A DNA stretch of 64,000 bases. It comes from Synchiropus splendidus (taxonomy: Eukaryota; Chordata; Actinopteri; Syngnathiformes; Callionymidae). The stretch's first letter is position 1; each line of letters opens with the position of its first letter. Below are positions 1 through 13,924 of this stretch, one piece after another. The stretch covers positions 8,967,001 through 9,031,000 of the forward strand of contig NC_071335.1 in NCBI RefSeq assembly GCF_027744825.2, written 5' to 3'. The position numbers and the translations under genes are program-made. Under the pieces are notes generated by a model. It saw nothing but the letters and a program-made list of their open reading frames with translations. It searched no databases and was not told the DNA's origin.

Positions 1-3000
1 TCTGATACAGGTTTGCTCTCTCTGTTTGCCAAGCACAAAAGAGGATTTTGTTTGCTCGTGTAACATTTCATTTTGCGTGTGAAAATGTCTCAGGCACTCA
101 AAAAATATCTCACTGAGAAATTTCACAACAAAATAACTGCTTCAAACATCAGATGGCCTGTTCCTCGATCCATTATCAATCCCAAGAATTTCACCTGAAA
201 ATGTGGAGTTATTTTGCTAACTGACTGATGAATGCTGACTTAAATATATATACCTCCTTTGCAGAGGAAACAAGAGTAAGAGTTTGTATTGTGCAGTGTT
301 TACTTTATGGTACGCTGCCAACCATAGCAAGGAAGCGACATGTTGGAGGGGAGTCTGCAGACCTCATCTCTCAACCCCTCGACCTCTGGTGTGTTCATTG
401 GGCCACTCTCCGATCAACCATGTTTGCCCTAAAAACCTGAATATTGTCAAAAAGAGTTCTCCAAACTCACATTGTAATCACCTCCGCCTGGTTTGTATAT
501 CAACAGCTGACCAGTGTATTAAAGAACATCAGAGTTTAAAATAATCCTTAAGTCTTTAGATGTCAGTAGTTTATAAATGTCTTTTATTGTGCTTTTAAAA
601 TGGTTTGAAATGTTAATGTGTTTCACTATTTGTAAATTTGCCTCAGGATTTTGTAAATTTGTTTCAAATGTTAGTAAATGTGATTTCCACTACTCAGCCA
701 GTCGTAGTAGTAGACAAGGGCAGCCAGGTATTTTTAATAACACCACTGTCTTTAATACATATCCTCCTGCTCAGTCTGACAACAGGCTAGAAGTTAGAGG
801 GTTGCTACAGTAGTAGTAGTGGAACCAAGCTGGTACACTGACAGAGTGTGAGCGTGTGTGTGTGTGGACTGGAGGACCTGATCCAGCTGGGCCTGACTGC
901 GCAGCGAACATGAAAGACAGGGCCAGAGAGGCTACCACAGGGAGGGGAAAGTAGGAAGAACACAGTCCCACATGGGTTCCTGCTGTTGACTGCAGCAGGT
1001 GCAGCGGGAGGCGGTGTGGTGAACAGGGTGATCATATGAGTGGGGGTATCCGACGGTGGGGGTCAACATATGGGCTGCATTCAGCAAATCACATTTAGTG
1101 TGATTGTGATGTTTTTCACTAGCTGTCACTCTCAAGAGCAGAGAACAACAAGAGGCAGCTGCCATTTAGTTTCCCAACCTGGCTTCAGGCAACAAACATA
1201 GACGGAAGGGTAGCAAGAGGCCATTGATGCAGTGTGGTCAATGTGAAAAAGGATCCTGCATTTGACACAGGCCGACAGCACATTCACAGAGAAACAGTCC
1301 CTTGTTTGAAACTGTGAACTTGCAGGCGTTCCAGGGTTCTTAGTTAATAGTCAGAGACTGCTGTAGCTCTCGCTGGTTGTAGCTCTCCAAATGATACTGT
1401 TCTTTTCTTTCTTTGCTTTGTGAGGGTTATTCTTTCAGACAGAAAATGTTTTTTTGGTGCAGGAGAGAGGAGCGAATCAGAAAGTTGATGGAGAAAGAAA
1501 CAGGCTTGCTGTTTGTGGCCTTTGACAGCAACTGAAATGCAATGAATTTCATCTACTTGGAAAAAAAAAAAGTTAAAAACTGAATTATAATTCCCATAAA
1601 ACAAGCATGTAACCATTTTTGATGCAACTTTGATTGCATAGATTATATGCCAGACCTTTGTGTAATCAACTAAACGTTTGTCATCTTTTTATTTCCCATA
1701 ATTGAATCATTACAAGAAATGTGGCCACTATGCTTAAAGTGTCGCCAGCACCATCCAATACATTAGAAACCTGAAGTAGTGGGCTTTCATTCTTCTTCAC
1801 ACAGTTTCCATTTACTACCATAAAATACATTGTGATTCTGAAAAGACTTTCATAATTGGGTCAAACGCCGTTTTGTGTTGTGTGTGACAGTGGCTATATC
1901 AGTGAATAATGAGGGGTTTGTCAATGGTTTATGAGGAAGAAGAGCAGGCTCATGTAAACAAAGGATTTGTTTTTGTTCCAGCCACGTCATTGTGGAAGCG
2001 ACAACTCATCTTTGACTGCTTGATGATTAACCATGAGCAGAGAGCTCAGAAATCCGTCACATCTGAGAGTGTCAGACTCCAGCCAATAAGAGAATCCAAA
2101 AGTTCAGTAGTAGCCCCACATCACCAACGTTCGTTCAATATCACATTTTATATGTACTTCTAATACCATAGACCGAATAATGATAGAGGTTACTGGAACT
2201 TTAAACATTCATGAAAAAAGAAACAAGCCACAGAATTGTTGTCCTAAACCCTCATTTCCAATGAAAGAAGAAGGGTGGAAATGGGTCATACCAGCCAGTC
2301 TTATAACTGAATCACGTATTGGAGAATAATGATCAGATGTTATTTGAAAAGACCCTGAAACCAAACAGGCTATAGTCACAAGAAACATTTTTTTATTAGC
2401 TGATGTAATGCCAAAAGCTCTAAGAGTACCCTGAGCGAGCCTGTTCCCAAATAAAGATTTCTCAAACACCCTTGAGTCTGGGATGATGCGAGGCACATAT
2501 CAAATTACAGTACATCAGTCTAGAGGAGAGGCATCTCTCTTGAAGACTGGGCGTTGACAGACAGCGAGAGAACAGGAGCGCAGAGGATCTCTGTCTTTGA
2601 TGAAACATAACAATAACCAAATCCCCAACTGCCTCTTATTTAAGTTACTGAGGACTCACAAAAAAAGAGAAGTTCTTCCAAAGTCGCTCAGAAGCTTGTG
2701 CGCTTTAGGTGAAGGAAGGGAATGAAGGGAGCATGAAGTAGAAGGGTGGGGGAAAGAAGATAATGTTTATGCATTAGATTTTCAAAGCACTTTTTCTGCA
2801 AGGAAATTCAGATTCAAAGGTGTACTTCTCGCAGGAAGATCTGAAGGATTCTTTCTCCCTCTCCCTGTTATTGCTTGAGTGACAAAGTCTCTGTAGCTTA
2901 GCCAGGACTTTGTATGCACATGGTAAGTGAGCGTGAGTAGTTTCTACACAGCTACAGTACATCCACCCAGGGGGATGATTGATGTATCACTGTATATATT

Positions 3001-3799
3001 ATATATAATATTTTCTACGCTCAAACTGAATATTTGACTTCAAAGCCAACGGTGACACTGAAGTTCCACCTAGGTTCAAGAATCAAATGCAACTGCTAAT
3101 GCGTGTCAAGCGCTTCGCCGCCCACCGCCACCGTCCCTGTGTTCACAATGGCAGTGAACTGAGCCCCCACACTTATCAGTCCAATTCATCACAGTGATAT
3201 TAGCTGAGACTTTTCCTAAGTGGATGTTTGAACTTGGGAACTTCAGAGGCAGAACACTTTGAAAGAGCTGAAGGAGCAGAGATGTGAGGCTGCGTGTGAG
3301 CACGCTGGCGTCGGAGTGTTGCTGAGTACAGCACTTGTACATACGTGTGATTAAAAATTCAAATGAGCGCCTTTAGAATCAATCGAAGGCTTTGAGGCTC
3401 CGTAATGAGGCTGATACATGGAGTTTAAACATTTGCCGCCGCTGGATGTACCACCTTGGAAAAAGAGACAGAGAAAAGGGAGGAAGGCTAAAGGAAAAAG
3501 AGAAAGATTTGTAGCTTTGATGCAGGGATATGACCGTGGGGCACGGCTGGTTCACAGGCGCTGGGTGGTACTGGAATCCGGTGTTCTCTGTGTGAGGGCA
3601 ACATTCCCCAATATACACTTTTGAGAAATCCTTCAGAGCAAGACAGACGAGGATACGTGCAAAACATCCAGGACTATCCTGTTGATTGGTTTTATGCTCC
3701 AGAGCCACCAACCAGATGAGTCAAATTTGGGGCAGTCATTCGTTGTTGACTGCCTTTTCCTTCATGCAGTCTCTGGAGGCTGCAGTGTTTACTTGCTAC

Positions 3800-3945
3800 T
3801 TGCTGCAAGTGAATAGGTCGCCAGTCCATCTCATACAGACAGCCAACCACTGACACACTCTCCCGCCCAAGTTGGAGTCACAGAGTTTGGACCAAAACAG
3901 GAAGCCCGAGTATCATGAGTACTGTGGAACATTCTGTCTTGCAAT
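3800..3945. repeat. Degraded fish dispersed repeat (LINE-tail type)
   Basis: The wording around 'aggtcgccagtccatctcat', then 'ccaaccactgacacactctc', and a stretch ending in 'aggaagcccgagtatcatga' is a decayed version of a very common teleost repeat. That repeat usually continues with a plea-like string about thin legends of LINE tails. Only the order and similarity of these phrases support the call. It has no coding capacity here. Confidence 0.45.
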
Positions 3946-6900
3946 TCATTAAAAGAAATTCATGACAATAACAGAAAAGTGGAGAGCGAGCATGCTGAGA
4001 ACATATTTACACATGATATATTAACTCATTTGATTTCATTATTATTGATATGAAACATTTCAAAATGAGGAACAAAAATCTGTATAGTAGTGGAGGATGT
4101 TTTGTATGGCAATGCAGAGATACAATGGCAGATGCAGACTGCCAAGCACTGCAGATGATGCACCAGTCTGTTACTGCATACATCAGTTTTGTTGGGTTTT
4201 TTTCTCCTTTTTTGGGTGGAAGTTGAAGCAGTGTTCTTACTTTTAGCAGGCATAATATGCAACAGCAAATATGATGTGGTCTGGGCTAGCCTCAAATCTA
4301 CAGTAGAATTAGTCATGTTCATTAAAAACAGGGAGTAGAGCAGGTCTTTTGCTCCAGGCTGCAGCAAAAACCAACCAGGGATCTCAAACCGGTCCTCAAG
4401 ACCCCTTGTTTACGGTCAGCAGCGAAGGCCTCAAACACACCTCTGCTCCAGAGTTGTTGTCACATTTCTCTTCAAAAATAATGGCTCACCTCCAGGGTCA
4501 GCAGGTGGTGCCCAAACACTAGGTAGTTTAGTGTGTCGTGTCTGAGGGGGTGATGTTGCTGAAGAAAGCAGTTCCAGCACCAAGAAGACGACCCGATCAA
4601 TTGTTACGATACCCTTCAATGTCCGGGAGATCCATGTCTTTCTGTCAGACTTGTGTTGTGAGTTAAAGTGATGATGTTCAGAAAAATGGATACTAGCTAA
4701 GATACAGACTGATATGTGCACGCACGCACGCATGCACACACGTACTGTTGTACCTCTCTCTGAGGGAGCAGTGGGAGTCTCGTGGCGCTTTGAACCTTCC
4801 AGCCATTAAAAGCCCGACGGAGTTTTGAAGAGGCCCATTGAAAGAGGGCCTGTGCATTTATGATGTAAATGTATTTCTTCAAACCCTTTCTTCTTCTACT
4901 ACCCATTTTTTCCCACTTTGACAGCCTTTGAAATTTGTCATACGCACATCCAATTTAACAGGCAGAAAATGCTTCTTTGGCCTCTCTTTTTTTCTCTTTC
5001 ACAACTATCAATTTTCAAATCAATTGAAAGCAGTGGCTGGATATTTTTGCTTGATTTTCTTTAATCTGATCATCGCTGTGTCAGTCGCTCAACATGTTTG
5101 ATATATTTTCTTTATACAGGATAATTTTCTGTCAGAATTACTTTCATAAGCTGTTCTTTGAAGGGGTGCAAACAAGCAGTTTCCTCCAAATATAGGCTGA
5201 TGTTTTCTCCTTCCACACCAGTTTTCCTTCACCTTTAGCTTCACCTTCATGAATCGTGGACATGCAATCTGCAAAACATCGACAAGTGATGACTATTAAA
5301 ACTTGACCAATCCCGCTTGTTTCAGAAGTTCTCTGAGGCAGGAGAAGAAAAAAAATAATTAGACGGTGCATTGTCAAAATGATTGAAATACATTTAAGAC
5401 TTTGTCTTCTCCAGAACCAAGGTCTGTGGCATCAAAGGAAGGCAGTAATGTTCTGTTTCAATACAGATGTCTATGGTGATGTGAACATTTTTTTAAATTT
5501 TGATTTAGTCTCCACCTGTCAATCAGACACACTTGATGCTTAGACTGAGCCCTGAGATTTGGCACCAAGGAAGAAGGGCAGCGATATGTGCATCGTATTC
5601 AGTTGTGGGCGCAGGTCGACTGTGCCCCAACACCTTCCTGTTTATTACACTGAAAAGTATCTATTGCACATACAGAGCCTTGATGAAAATTAGATTAGAT
5701 AGCAAAGATTTCTGCATCCTGAGGTGGAAATACATCAACAACATCAACTGACGAACGGAAGACATTATCTGTACATTATGTATCTTGTATCTGTAAATCT
5801 GTAAAAAAAAATGGTAGTGGGTCATCTCTAGTTGTGTGATGCCTTGAGAGGGAAGTGACATCGTGACATGACTGTTTCAACAGCAAAGCATTCCTGCTTG
5901 GATTGTGGCTAATGTGGACAATGTGGATTTTTTTTTTTTTTTTGGTTGTAAATCATTGGACAAATATTTATTAAAATGAAGTGACAAGTTGAGGTTCTTG
6001 ATTTCTCTCCATTGAATACTAGGTTTCTGATCAATACTGAGTGCCGTACCACTTGGATGGATTTCACTGAATTATATTTATTCTGTATATAGTGTTCAAT
6101 ATTGCAGCATGGGTGTGTGTGAATTAAAGTCAGGCCTATTTACTCCAATGACTGGGTAACGATAGACTAATAATCATTTTATAACTAATAGCAAGCCTGA
6201 GGATGGATGCTGATTGAAAACTGGAAATGAACAATAGCTGGTCAAACCATCTAGTCATCCAGGAGCATTTGTTATTAGGGTCTAATACGATAACCGCAGC
6301 ATCTGGAAGATGTTGACTGACAGTTCAGTGCTGTATGATGTGCTTTATCACTGATCCAATGTGCAGAGCTACAGATTGGGCAACAGTGTGTGTGGAGCTG
6401 GTACAGCAACACTTTCAGACATGAGAAAGTTATTAGATATAATGTGTATCCTGTACTCGCAGACCACCTATCAGTTGAGGATGATGCTTTGTGCAGTGTC
6501 CTCCACACATTCACTCAAACACACTGACCTGCTGTGTTGTTGTGGCTGACGACAGTCGCTGAGCCTTAATAAAGCCCAAAACCCTGCCAAGCATCTCCTC
6601 TCTGTTCCTCATCTCCTGCTGGTTGTCCGTCTCAAGAGTGTCATAATTTACTGTCACACAACTCCTCAAATGGGCTGACGCGCAGTTGGCAGACTGGGTA
6701 ACGCTGTCACAAAGAAAGAAGAAACAGGATCTGTTCCTCCCTCTGAAAGAAACAAAGCAAAATAAATAAATAAAGTGTTCACCGTCTCTATCATGAGCAG
6801 CAGTTCGTCCAGCTTTGTTTAGTTCTCTCTTCTTTTTCAAGAAGGAAGAAGGAGGTAAAATTGTGAGGTGGTTGTCAACAGCACGAGCCACAGATGCACC

Positions 6901-8048
6901 TGGAATGGTGCAAGTACTCTTTGATCACTTGTCGAGTGAAATTCCTCCACTGGATTAAAGGGCTGGGGCAACCGGGAGGTGTGGACTGGACCGAGCGATA
7001 AAGGAGGAGAATGGAGAGCAAGGAACACAGCATGGTGTGTTCACTGACTTTAATGTCGCCTGTAATGACCCGTTGGCTGTAATTAAAATCAGCGTGACGC
7101 TTGAAGTTAGACGCAAGAAAAGCGTCCTTATGTGGCGCACAGGCTTCCAGTTTGGATGTGTGACGCAGCCCAGTTGCTCAACTCTATGAAGGGATCTGAT
7201 GAGACCGGTAAAATTCCCCCACCCATCAAAATCTATCTGACTTTCAATGCTTGAACACAGAATCAAATGCATTCCCTGTTCTTCAATAAACACATCGGTT
7301 TTCTTGTTTTGTGTTCCTCTGTAACAAAAATAAATACATCACTGTTGATTTAAGAGCCTATTAAAGTCCGACTTGGAAGAGGAAAAGATCAGGGGCAAAA
7401 CTATTGTTGGATGAATTATCACCACCTTGCATTATTTCCTAATAGGTACATGAAAAATTCGTGTAAAGTTAGGAGTCCCTCCGCCTGACAAGCACAAGAA
7501 CTTGCAGCATGTCCGCCTTCCATGTGACTGGAAGACACAATAACTCAAGAAGCAATTTCAATGAAATGAAAACTGTAAAGTAGATGGGAAGGCTGCGTGT
7601 GGAAACCAGAACTATTTTTGTCGCCCAGAATTTCAGACTTTTGTATTATACTGTTGCAACAACTTAGTATTCAAGACACATTTTTCACAAAATATTCAGT
7701 GAGATTTGTCTTGATGTGCTGTGGCAAATGCCACAAAAAAACAAAAAAAAAAAACATAATTCCATGTTTGTGGTCTTCAAGAAGCAACAGTTTCCTACTT
7801 TAGAATATAACTTTAGCCAACTACCATGTAGTTTTGGTTGTGATTATCTAGCTGCTAGCCTAATGTATCTCTTCAGTGTTTTTAACACATTATTGCTGTG
7901 ATATTTACTATATTTTTACGTGTTACCTGAGGTTCATGCATACCAACCACAGTTGGTGGTTGATGACAAAATAACTTAGGTTTAAACTGCCTTCTAACTT
8001 GTACTCGTGTCACCAAATACAGTGCTGTTGTATGATGAGCTTGACAAG

Positions 8049-8096
8049 TATAGATAGATAGATACATTGATAGATATACAGTATATATATACATAT

Positions 8097-8148
<52 letters not shown>

Positions 8149-8165
8149 TGAGAGAGAGAGAGAGC
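8049..8165. repeat. Compound microsatellite (GATA)n-(TA/CATA)n-(GA)n
   Basis: Short GATA units pass into alternating TA/CATA and then into a GA run of more than 40 bases. It is simple sequence, probably length-polymorphic, and not part of any gene I can identify. Confidence 0.9.
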
Positions 8166-8734
8166 GTTAGACTTGGATCTATTGCTTTGATGACATGCTG
8201 TTGGTAGTGCACTTTACTTCAATGTGTATCAGAATACAATGTATCAGAGGATTGAAATAAACATTCTTTTACTTTTTTTTACTGAAATGTGATTTGTAAT
8301 TAATGACTTTAACACCACAACGCATGACAGACACAGGTGCTTACAACCACCTGTACTCCATCGAATACTAAGAAGGAATGAGGTAACACGTAAAAATGTT
8401 CTTGATTTGCTTTTGTGGAGCAGCCATTGTGCCATTTTATTCATTTGGTGAGTCAAGTCTTGAACATGTATTCTGACACCATGCTGCATGCATGTGTTTG
8501 GTGGTACATAAAAAATACGTAAATAAATAAAAGCCTAATAAGTAGCAATGAAGCTGGGTTATCTCTTTCATTTTAACCTAGTCTTCAAAAAGGCAATTAA
8601 AAATGTTTTGTTTTTGTGCAAGTCCACATCAACTTATTTTGAGATTTCCTTGTCATTGCTACTCTGTAGCCAATACCGTGTAAAATTTATATTCAAGGAA
8701 GCTTGAGCTTGACAGCCAGTTGTTAAGAGGATGA

Positions 8735-8880
8735 CAGTAGGTAAAGTAATCCTAAGTATTCACATTACATTAGAGGCATTGAGGAATGTAATGGAATACA
8801 GTACGATATACTTTTTGGGGGACGTAATCTGTAATCTGCAGTGGAATACATTTTAAAAGTAACCCTCCCAACACTGCAGG
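8735..8880. repeat. Probable fish dispersed repeat with 'crisis of adhesion to AGTAACCCTCCCAACACTG' end
   Basis: A block rich in 'gtaatctgtaatctgcagtg' phrases ends in 'agtaaccctcccaacactg', an ending I recognise from a widespread teleost repeat. Boundaries and family are not certain. Confidence 0.4.
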
Positions 8881-10564
8881 TAATGTAGATAACGCTCTCA
8901 CTTAAACCACAAGATGCCATTTGTGGTGCTTTAATCCTTAAACCCCCATCACTAACAGCACATTGGCCCTCTCCTGCTGGACCTAATGTGCAGAAGGAGG
9001 CACTTGTCTGTGGCCTCCCGGGGCACTCAGTGGTACAACAGGTGACAATCAGCCGCTCTTGTTCTGGTGTGTGCAGTAAAGCAACAGTTCAAACTCTGTC
9101 CAAACACACTGGGATGGCCATGCTTAAGTGTTAGTGACACCAAGTTAACACCTAGCGTGGGAGCCGCACTGCCTCCAATGGTGGGAGCGACCTTGAGAGG
9201 AGCAGCAGGAATTCCCTGCACTTGACAGCTGGGGTTCATGTATGCCCTTGACTTAGCGTGCCGTAATGGAATGCTGTCAGGCATGTTTGAGGTTGAGGAG
9301 AACTGCTGGTATGATATGATGCTGACAGGAGCGCCACCAGTTGTTTTATCCTGGGGTGGCACCACCAGATGAAGAAGATCGGACTCTTCATCAAAGCAGC
9401 CAGGACAGCAGCGTCCACCATCAAGTCAGTGGTCGGCACAAAAATGTGGAGCAGAAAAAGTATCTTGTTTTTGGACAAATTTTCCTTAGAGGTTCCTCTG
9501 TTGCATCACTGGAAAGTTCTCAAAATAAAATAAACATAGTTTCCTGGCAGGCCGACAAAAGCGCTATAAGCACAGTTGCATTTCAACAGTTGGCCTTGAA
9601 ATTTGTAAGGCCATACCTTCTGCTTATCCACGGCTAAATATTCTTTTGAGCGTCATCAAGTCCAGTGTGCACGTGAGTGTGTGTGTGTGTGTGGGTAGGT
9701 GGGTGCTGCATGCAATAGCCTCCCAGAAGTCGTGTGAATGACCCATAGCACACACAGAAGAACATCACAACAGAGTGACTAATCCAGCTTGCTGGATCCC
9801 GATGGCAATTCAGAGCTCCATAGTTTCATCATCTCTTCCTTGTCTCAAAATCAACATTTCCTGATGATGTCATTAAGAGTCAATACCACCTTATTCTACT
9901 GATAAACAGACAGAACTAATAATGAGAACAATTGAAATTCAACAAGTTAGCAGATGGAAAAGATACAATTGAATCTCAAGTGATGGCAAATTTGGACAGC
10001 TGCCTCTGTCATTTACACAGTTAGTTTTTGCACATGTATTTTTGTAAGGACGCATGAAGTAATTTCAACCTTTTGAGTATTTTAAGTAGCACTAAATTAT
10101 TGCACAGTTTCACAGAGGTCAAAGGAACTGGTCCTCCAGGAACTGATGGTTCCTGGTTTGCCTCCAGCTATAGAGGATTGCAGAAACACTGTGTGTACCT
10201 GTGTGATGCTGCAGGTCAGAGGAAAGCGTCACCAAACCAGGAGGTCAAAAGAAAGTAGAAAGTCCAAAGTGGGGGCGTCACCGAACAGGTAGAAGTACAC
10301 GAACGAAAACAAGCCGAACTTAGGGCATCACTGAACCTGGCGATCGACGAACAACAATCTGAAAATACAACTACAAACATGATGGTCAGGAAAACAAAAT
10401 CACAAACGTGGTCGTACTCACGTACTCACAAAGATAAAACTAGAATCAGAAGAGACAGGAAAACGTGAAAATCGGAAACAGACAAAAGAACAGAAAAATC
10501 ACTAACTAAGGCACCAGGGGAAAACCAAGAGATCAGAAAACAGAGCGATCATGCAAAATGTTAA

Positions 10565-10790
10565 TTACCTGAACGGAACTTCAGTTCCATGAATACGTGC
10601 AAAGCCCTCTAACAGGCCCCGCCTCACGCCTGAGAATTGGATGATTAACTCTTCACCCAGGTCCCTACCATAAACCCCCCTGTTTGCTGCTGCCCGTCCT
10701 CCTTTGAAGTCAGCAACAGAACACGGCCTGCTGGGCGAACCGTTAGAGGGCATTGCATATATTCATAGAACTAAAGTTACATTCAGGTAA
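10565..10790. repeat. Inverted repeat in the DIRS copy 1 terminus
   Basis: A 49-nt arm at 10565-10613 is the reverse complement of 10742-10790, with about 42 of 49 positions matching and 128 nt between the arms. Both arms carry the 'ccctctaac' phrase, which appears again at about 10813-10821. The same block, without a clear left arm, is present in the second copy at 18.66-18.91 kb, so it belongs to the element's terminal structure and not to the host DNA. Confidence 0.75.
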
Positions 10791-11091
10791 CTAACATTTC
10801 TATGTCATGTGCTCCGCCCTCTAACTGGCTTTGCTATTGATAACATACTGTAGCGACCTGGGTGAACTGTGTCGCAAAGGACTGTGGGTAGTGAACTTGT
10901 GGTGTAAATATTAGTGTTTCATTTAGGTAATTTGTAAGGGTTATTTAGGGTTCCAGTAATGTTTAAATGTTCAGACCATGCCTGAAAAGATGAGTGATGC
11001 AAATGACTCTCGCTCTGTTCACTGGTTCAAGGTTTAATAAATGGTTGTCACGCTATTTGAGCTGCTTGCTTCATTGACAACGCTACAATAC

Positions 11092-11388
11092 CTAAGACCG
11101 TTGTGATGAGTTTCCTCCCAGCATGGCCAACAGCCAAACCCAAGAGAAACAAAACACTGATCCCTTATCTCCAATCCAGTGGGGTCCGAGACGGTCCAGC
11201 CACACTCTCCAACAATGAATGAGCCACCGAACCTGCCGACATGTCCCTGAGATTTGCCTGGCAGAGGTGGAAGACGAAGGCCAAGATGCCGCTTGACAGA
11301 TGTCTTCCATAGACACCCCTATGAATAACACAGCTGATGATGAGACTGCTCTCGAGGAATGGGCCTTCACACCCACGGAAGGTTCCAT
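11092..11388 (-). pseudogene. Tyrosine recombinase C-terminal fragment of DIRS copy 1
   Basis: The minus-strand frame contains 'KAHSSR', which fits the H-x-x-R catalytic motif of DIRS-type tyrosine recombinases, followed by 'GVSMEDICQAASW', a hallmark segment just before the final catalytic tyrosine region. After the tryptophan the reading frame departs from the family, so the catalytic tyrosine is lost or lies out of frame. In an intact element the enzyme would integrate a circular DNA intermediate without making target duplications. This copy cannot. Confidence 0.7.
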
Positions 11389-11793
11389 GCCCCTAACTCC
11401 GTAAGCTTTGACAATAGCATCAAAGATTCAATGAGACAGACGTGCTGACAGAGCCATCCCAGCAGAACAACCACCATAAACATACAAATCATCTGTTTGA
11501 GTGACGAAGAGACTGCGTGCGATCCATATAGTGACAGCGGTTCAAAAGGTGATCAAAACTACAGTATCTGAAGACTCCAATGTGGAACGATGCTCCTGAC
11601 TGGAGGCCTCATCCTCCGAGCACAGAGCAGAAAGAGCTCCTGCAAAAATCCCAGAACTCCTGAAAGAGGGCATGATAACGCCACCAAGTTTCTTTCCTCG
11701 CACCATTTCTGAAAAAGATTCCACAGTGAAGTGTACGCCTTATTGGTGGCCGCCCTGTCACAACCGATTCATAAAATCCAAGGGAGCCCAATC

Positions 11794-12844
11794 TTACTCT
11801 TTAAAATTCCGAACCTTGAGAGGGCGACCTAATATGGGACGGGAAGAAATTGTTCCCTCCGCTTGAGGCAGCGACACAGGAAAATCTGGAATGGGCCAAG
11901 GTGTCCCCACAGTCAAACTCACCAAATCTGGGAACCATCTGGCACCCAGACTCTCCAGCGCCAGCATCAGCACTGAAAGACCCTGTGTCCTTACACAGTG
12001 CAACAGTGATAATATCAGGCGCAGAAGAGGAAAAGCCCACAGAAGACCCTTTGGCTAGGTTGGATGAGCCAATGCATCTACCCCCAGTGTCGGATTCTCC
12101 AACGAACCAGAACCAGAACCAGAGGGGACACTTTGCATTCGCTCGAGTAGCAAAGAGGTCTGCAACCGGAACTCCAAAGCGGCCTGTGAGAGTTCCCACT
12201 CATCCACGAGAGCTTCGCAACTTGACATTCTGTCTGCTGCCATGTGCAGACGCCCTGTAACATGTTGAGCCCTTAATGACAACAATCCACTGTTCGCCCA
12301 TGTCAGGATGCTGGCTGTCACCCAATGTCGAGCCGGAGACATCACGCCCTCCTGGCGGTTCCGTTAAGCAACTGTCATGGAATTGTCCAATCTGATCATG
12401 ACGTGCTGTCCTCTTAACAGATGTGAAAAGTGATGAATATTTATGTGTCGAGGGGGTCCAGTCCAAACCCCTCCAACACTGTTCTGGCCCAAGGTACCCC
12501 CCCCAACCGGTTAGAGACGCATCCGTAAACAGGTGAATGTAATGCAGAATACATCCCAAATTCACACCCCTCTCCTATAGGCCTGGGGAGTCCCAGAAGG
12601 CCAGATCCTGTCAATCTTGGGACGACAACGTCAAACGTCTATGTTTGTCACAGACAGGGTGTAATCGAAGATGACAGACCCACCGCTGAAGGCCAGTCAT
12701 GTGAATAAGTCCTAGTCTCACTACTGGATGCGCCGCTGCCATCAGACCCAGTGACAGCGGACTGCATCGTGTCAGCCACGCCGCATGAAAGTCTGTTAGT
12801 TGCGGAGCAGTTAGAGTAACAGATGGCCCACCCGTATTTATCAA
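11794..12844 (-). pseudogene. Reverse transcriptase/RNase H remnant of DIRS copy 1
   Basis: Several minus-strand frames overlap and together carry DIRS-family wording in order. 'LGLMAAAHPVVRLGLIHM' (about 12.75 kb) is the RT thumb-side segment. 'FTDASLTGWGGYLGP' (about 12.5 kb) is the RNase H start, with the catalytic aspartate of TDAS. 'ADLFATRANAKCPLWF' (about 12.15 kb), 'LGVDALAHP' and 'LPQAEGTISSRP' (about 11.85 kb) follow. Frameshifts separate these pieces and the expected middle of RNase H is rearranged. The order and spacing fit one decayed polyprotein region and not several insertions. Confidence 0.75.
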
Positions 12845-13690
12845 GACATATTAGGGGCTCCTGACGAAATAACTAACTAGGTATCAACAAGCTAGAAGAC
12901 GCTGCTTCCCTCGCTTTTACTCGTGGAGAAGATTGCGTACTGACACATTGTTTTTGTTTAACTTTGCCGATAAGGGCACCGCCATCTTGGACCTCGCATT
13001 CTGGGACACGAGGTGTGGCTGGACTACACAAAAGGCCGCCCGAACACCCCAGATGGCGACATATGGCTCCCAGAGACGAGTGATGCGCAAAATTGCAACT
13101 ACACTTACCTGCAACGCTGAGAGAGCCAAAATGGTGGGCATTAGCTTAGCCTTCTTCGTCGGTTGTTGAGTGGACCTCTCTTCATCTCGTGAAGACGAAA
13201 GTCTCTTACTTAATAAAGCGCTCTTGTGTGCGCCGGTGTGAAGACATAGCTTTAGCCACACAGCTAACAAGCTGAGGAGAAGCCTGAATCTCCAAACCAG
13301 TAGCACAAAGCATATTACACACACGACTCACGACTGTTGCAACAGGAGCAGAAACGACACCAACATACTTTCTTTGCAGTTTATTCGCCGAATATTTATA
13401 CACTGGAGGTGGTGCAGGGATGGCCCTGTTCCTCTGGCCGGAACTCCCGGGCACCTGGCGTGACGTTCCCGGTTCCTGGCCCTAACATCCTCCCAGCCTA
13501 GAGTAGGAACCACGGCTGGTTGAGGAGCTCGCCTTGTATATGGGACCGGCTCTGGACCTCTCGATGGCTCCACCACTGTCGCGTGTTCTGTCCTCCTCTG
13601 CTCAGCGTCCCCGGTTGACGGGCCTTTAAGGGGCAGTTGGAGGTGGAGGTCTCTGAAGAAAGCTGTCCAAGTGTTCTTTAGAGTTCTTGG

Positions 13691-13924
13691 TCACCTCCAT
13701 CTTATTAATAACCTCCCCAACAAGAGGGAGTCATCCGTCATGGGCACACCAGTTAGTGTGCACCTCTCCTTCTCCTTTAACCCGGTCAGGGTGAGCCAAA
13801 GGTTACAGACCGTCACCTGGGCTGCAGCACACACAGGCCCTCCGTCTTTCATAAAGTCCTGACACATCCTGAGGAGGCCGGCGACAGACACCTGGACTTC
13901 TTGAGCACTCTCCTCAGAAAACAT
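13691..13924 (-). pseudogene. gag-like (ORF1) fragment of DIRS copy 1
   Basis: The frame contains 'LWLTLTGLKEKER' followed by 'LTGVPMTDDSLLLG', the pattern I know from DIRS ORF1 proteins of fish (a conserved Trp-Leu-Thr-Leu segment before a Pro-x-x-x-x-Gly/Leu loop). It lies 5' of the RT remnant on the same strand, as expected for this element class. It is a short broken piece, with no intact start or end. Confidence 0.55.

Larger units (their letters stand above)
1..10560. other. Non-coding region, no gene recognised
   Basis: I read both strands and found no open frame with recognisable protein motifs, no convincing exon set and no RNA gene. The DNA is AT-rich with stop codons throughout. 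It holds short homopolymers (a T run near 5929-5943), a GATA/TA/GA microsatellite near 8.05-8.17 kb, a short GT run near 9.68 kb, and decayed dispersed repeats listed separately. A frame at 9236-9478 on the minus strand looks slightly protein-like but matches nothing I know. The stretch could be intergenic or a long intron of a gene outside the window. Confidence 0.6.

Noticed and set aside
9027..9478. Overlapping minus-strand frames (80 and 112 codons) with slightly protein-like composition
   Set aside because: No motif recognised, no splice sites that join them, and a plus-strand frame overlaps them. Nothing separates them from chance.
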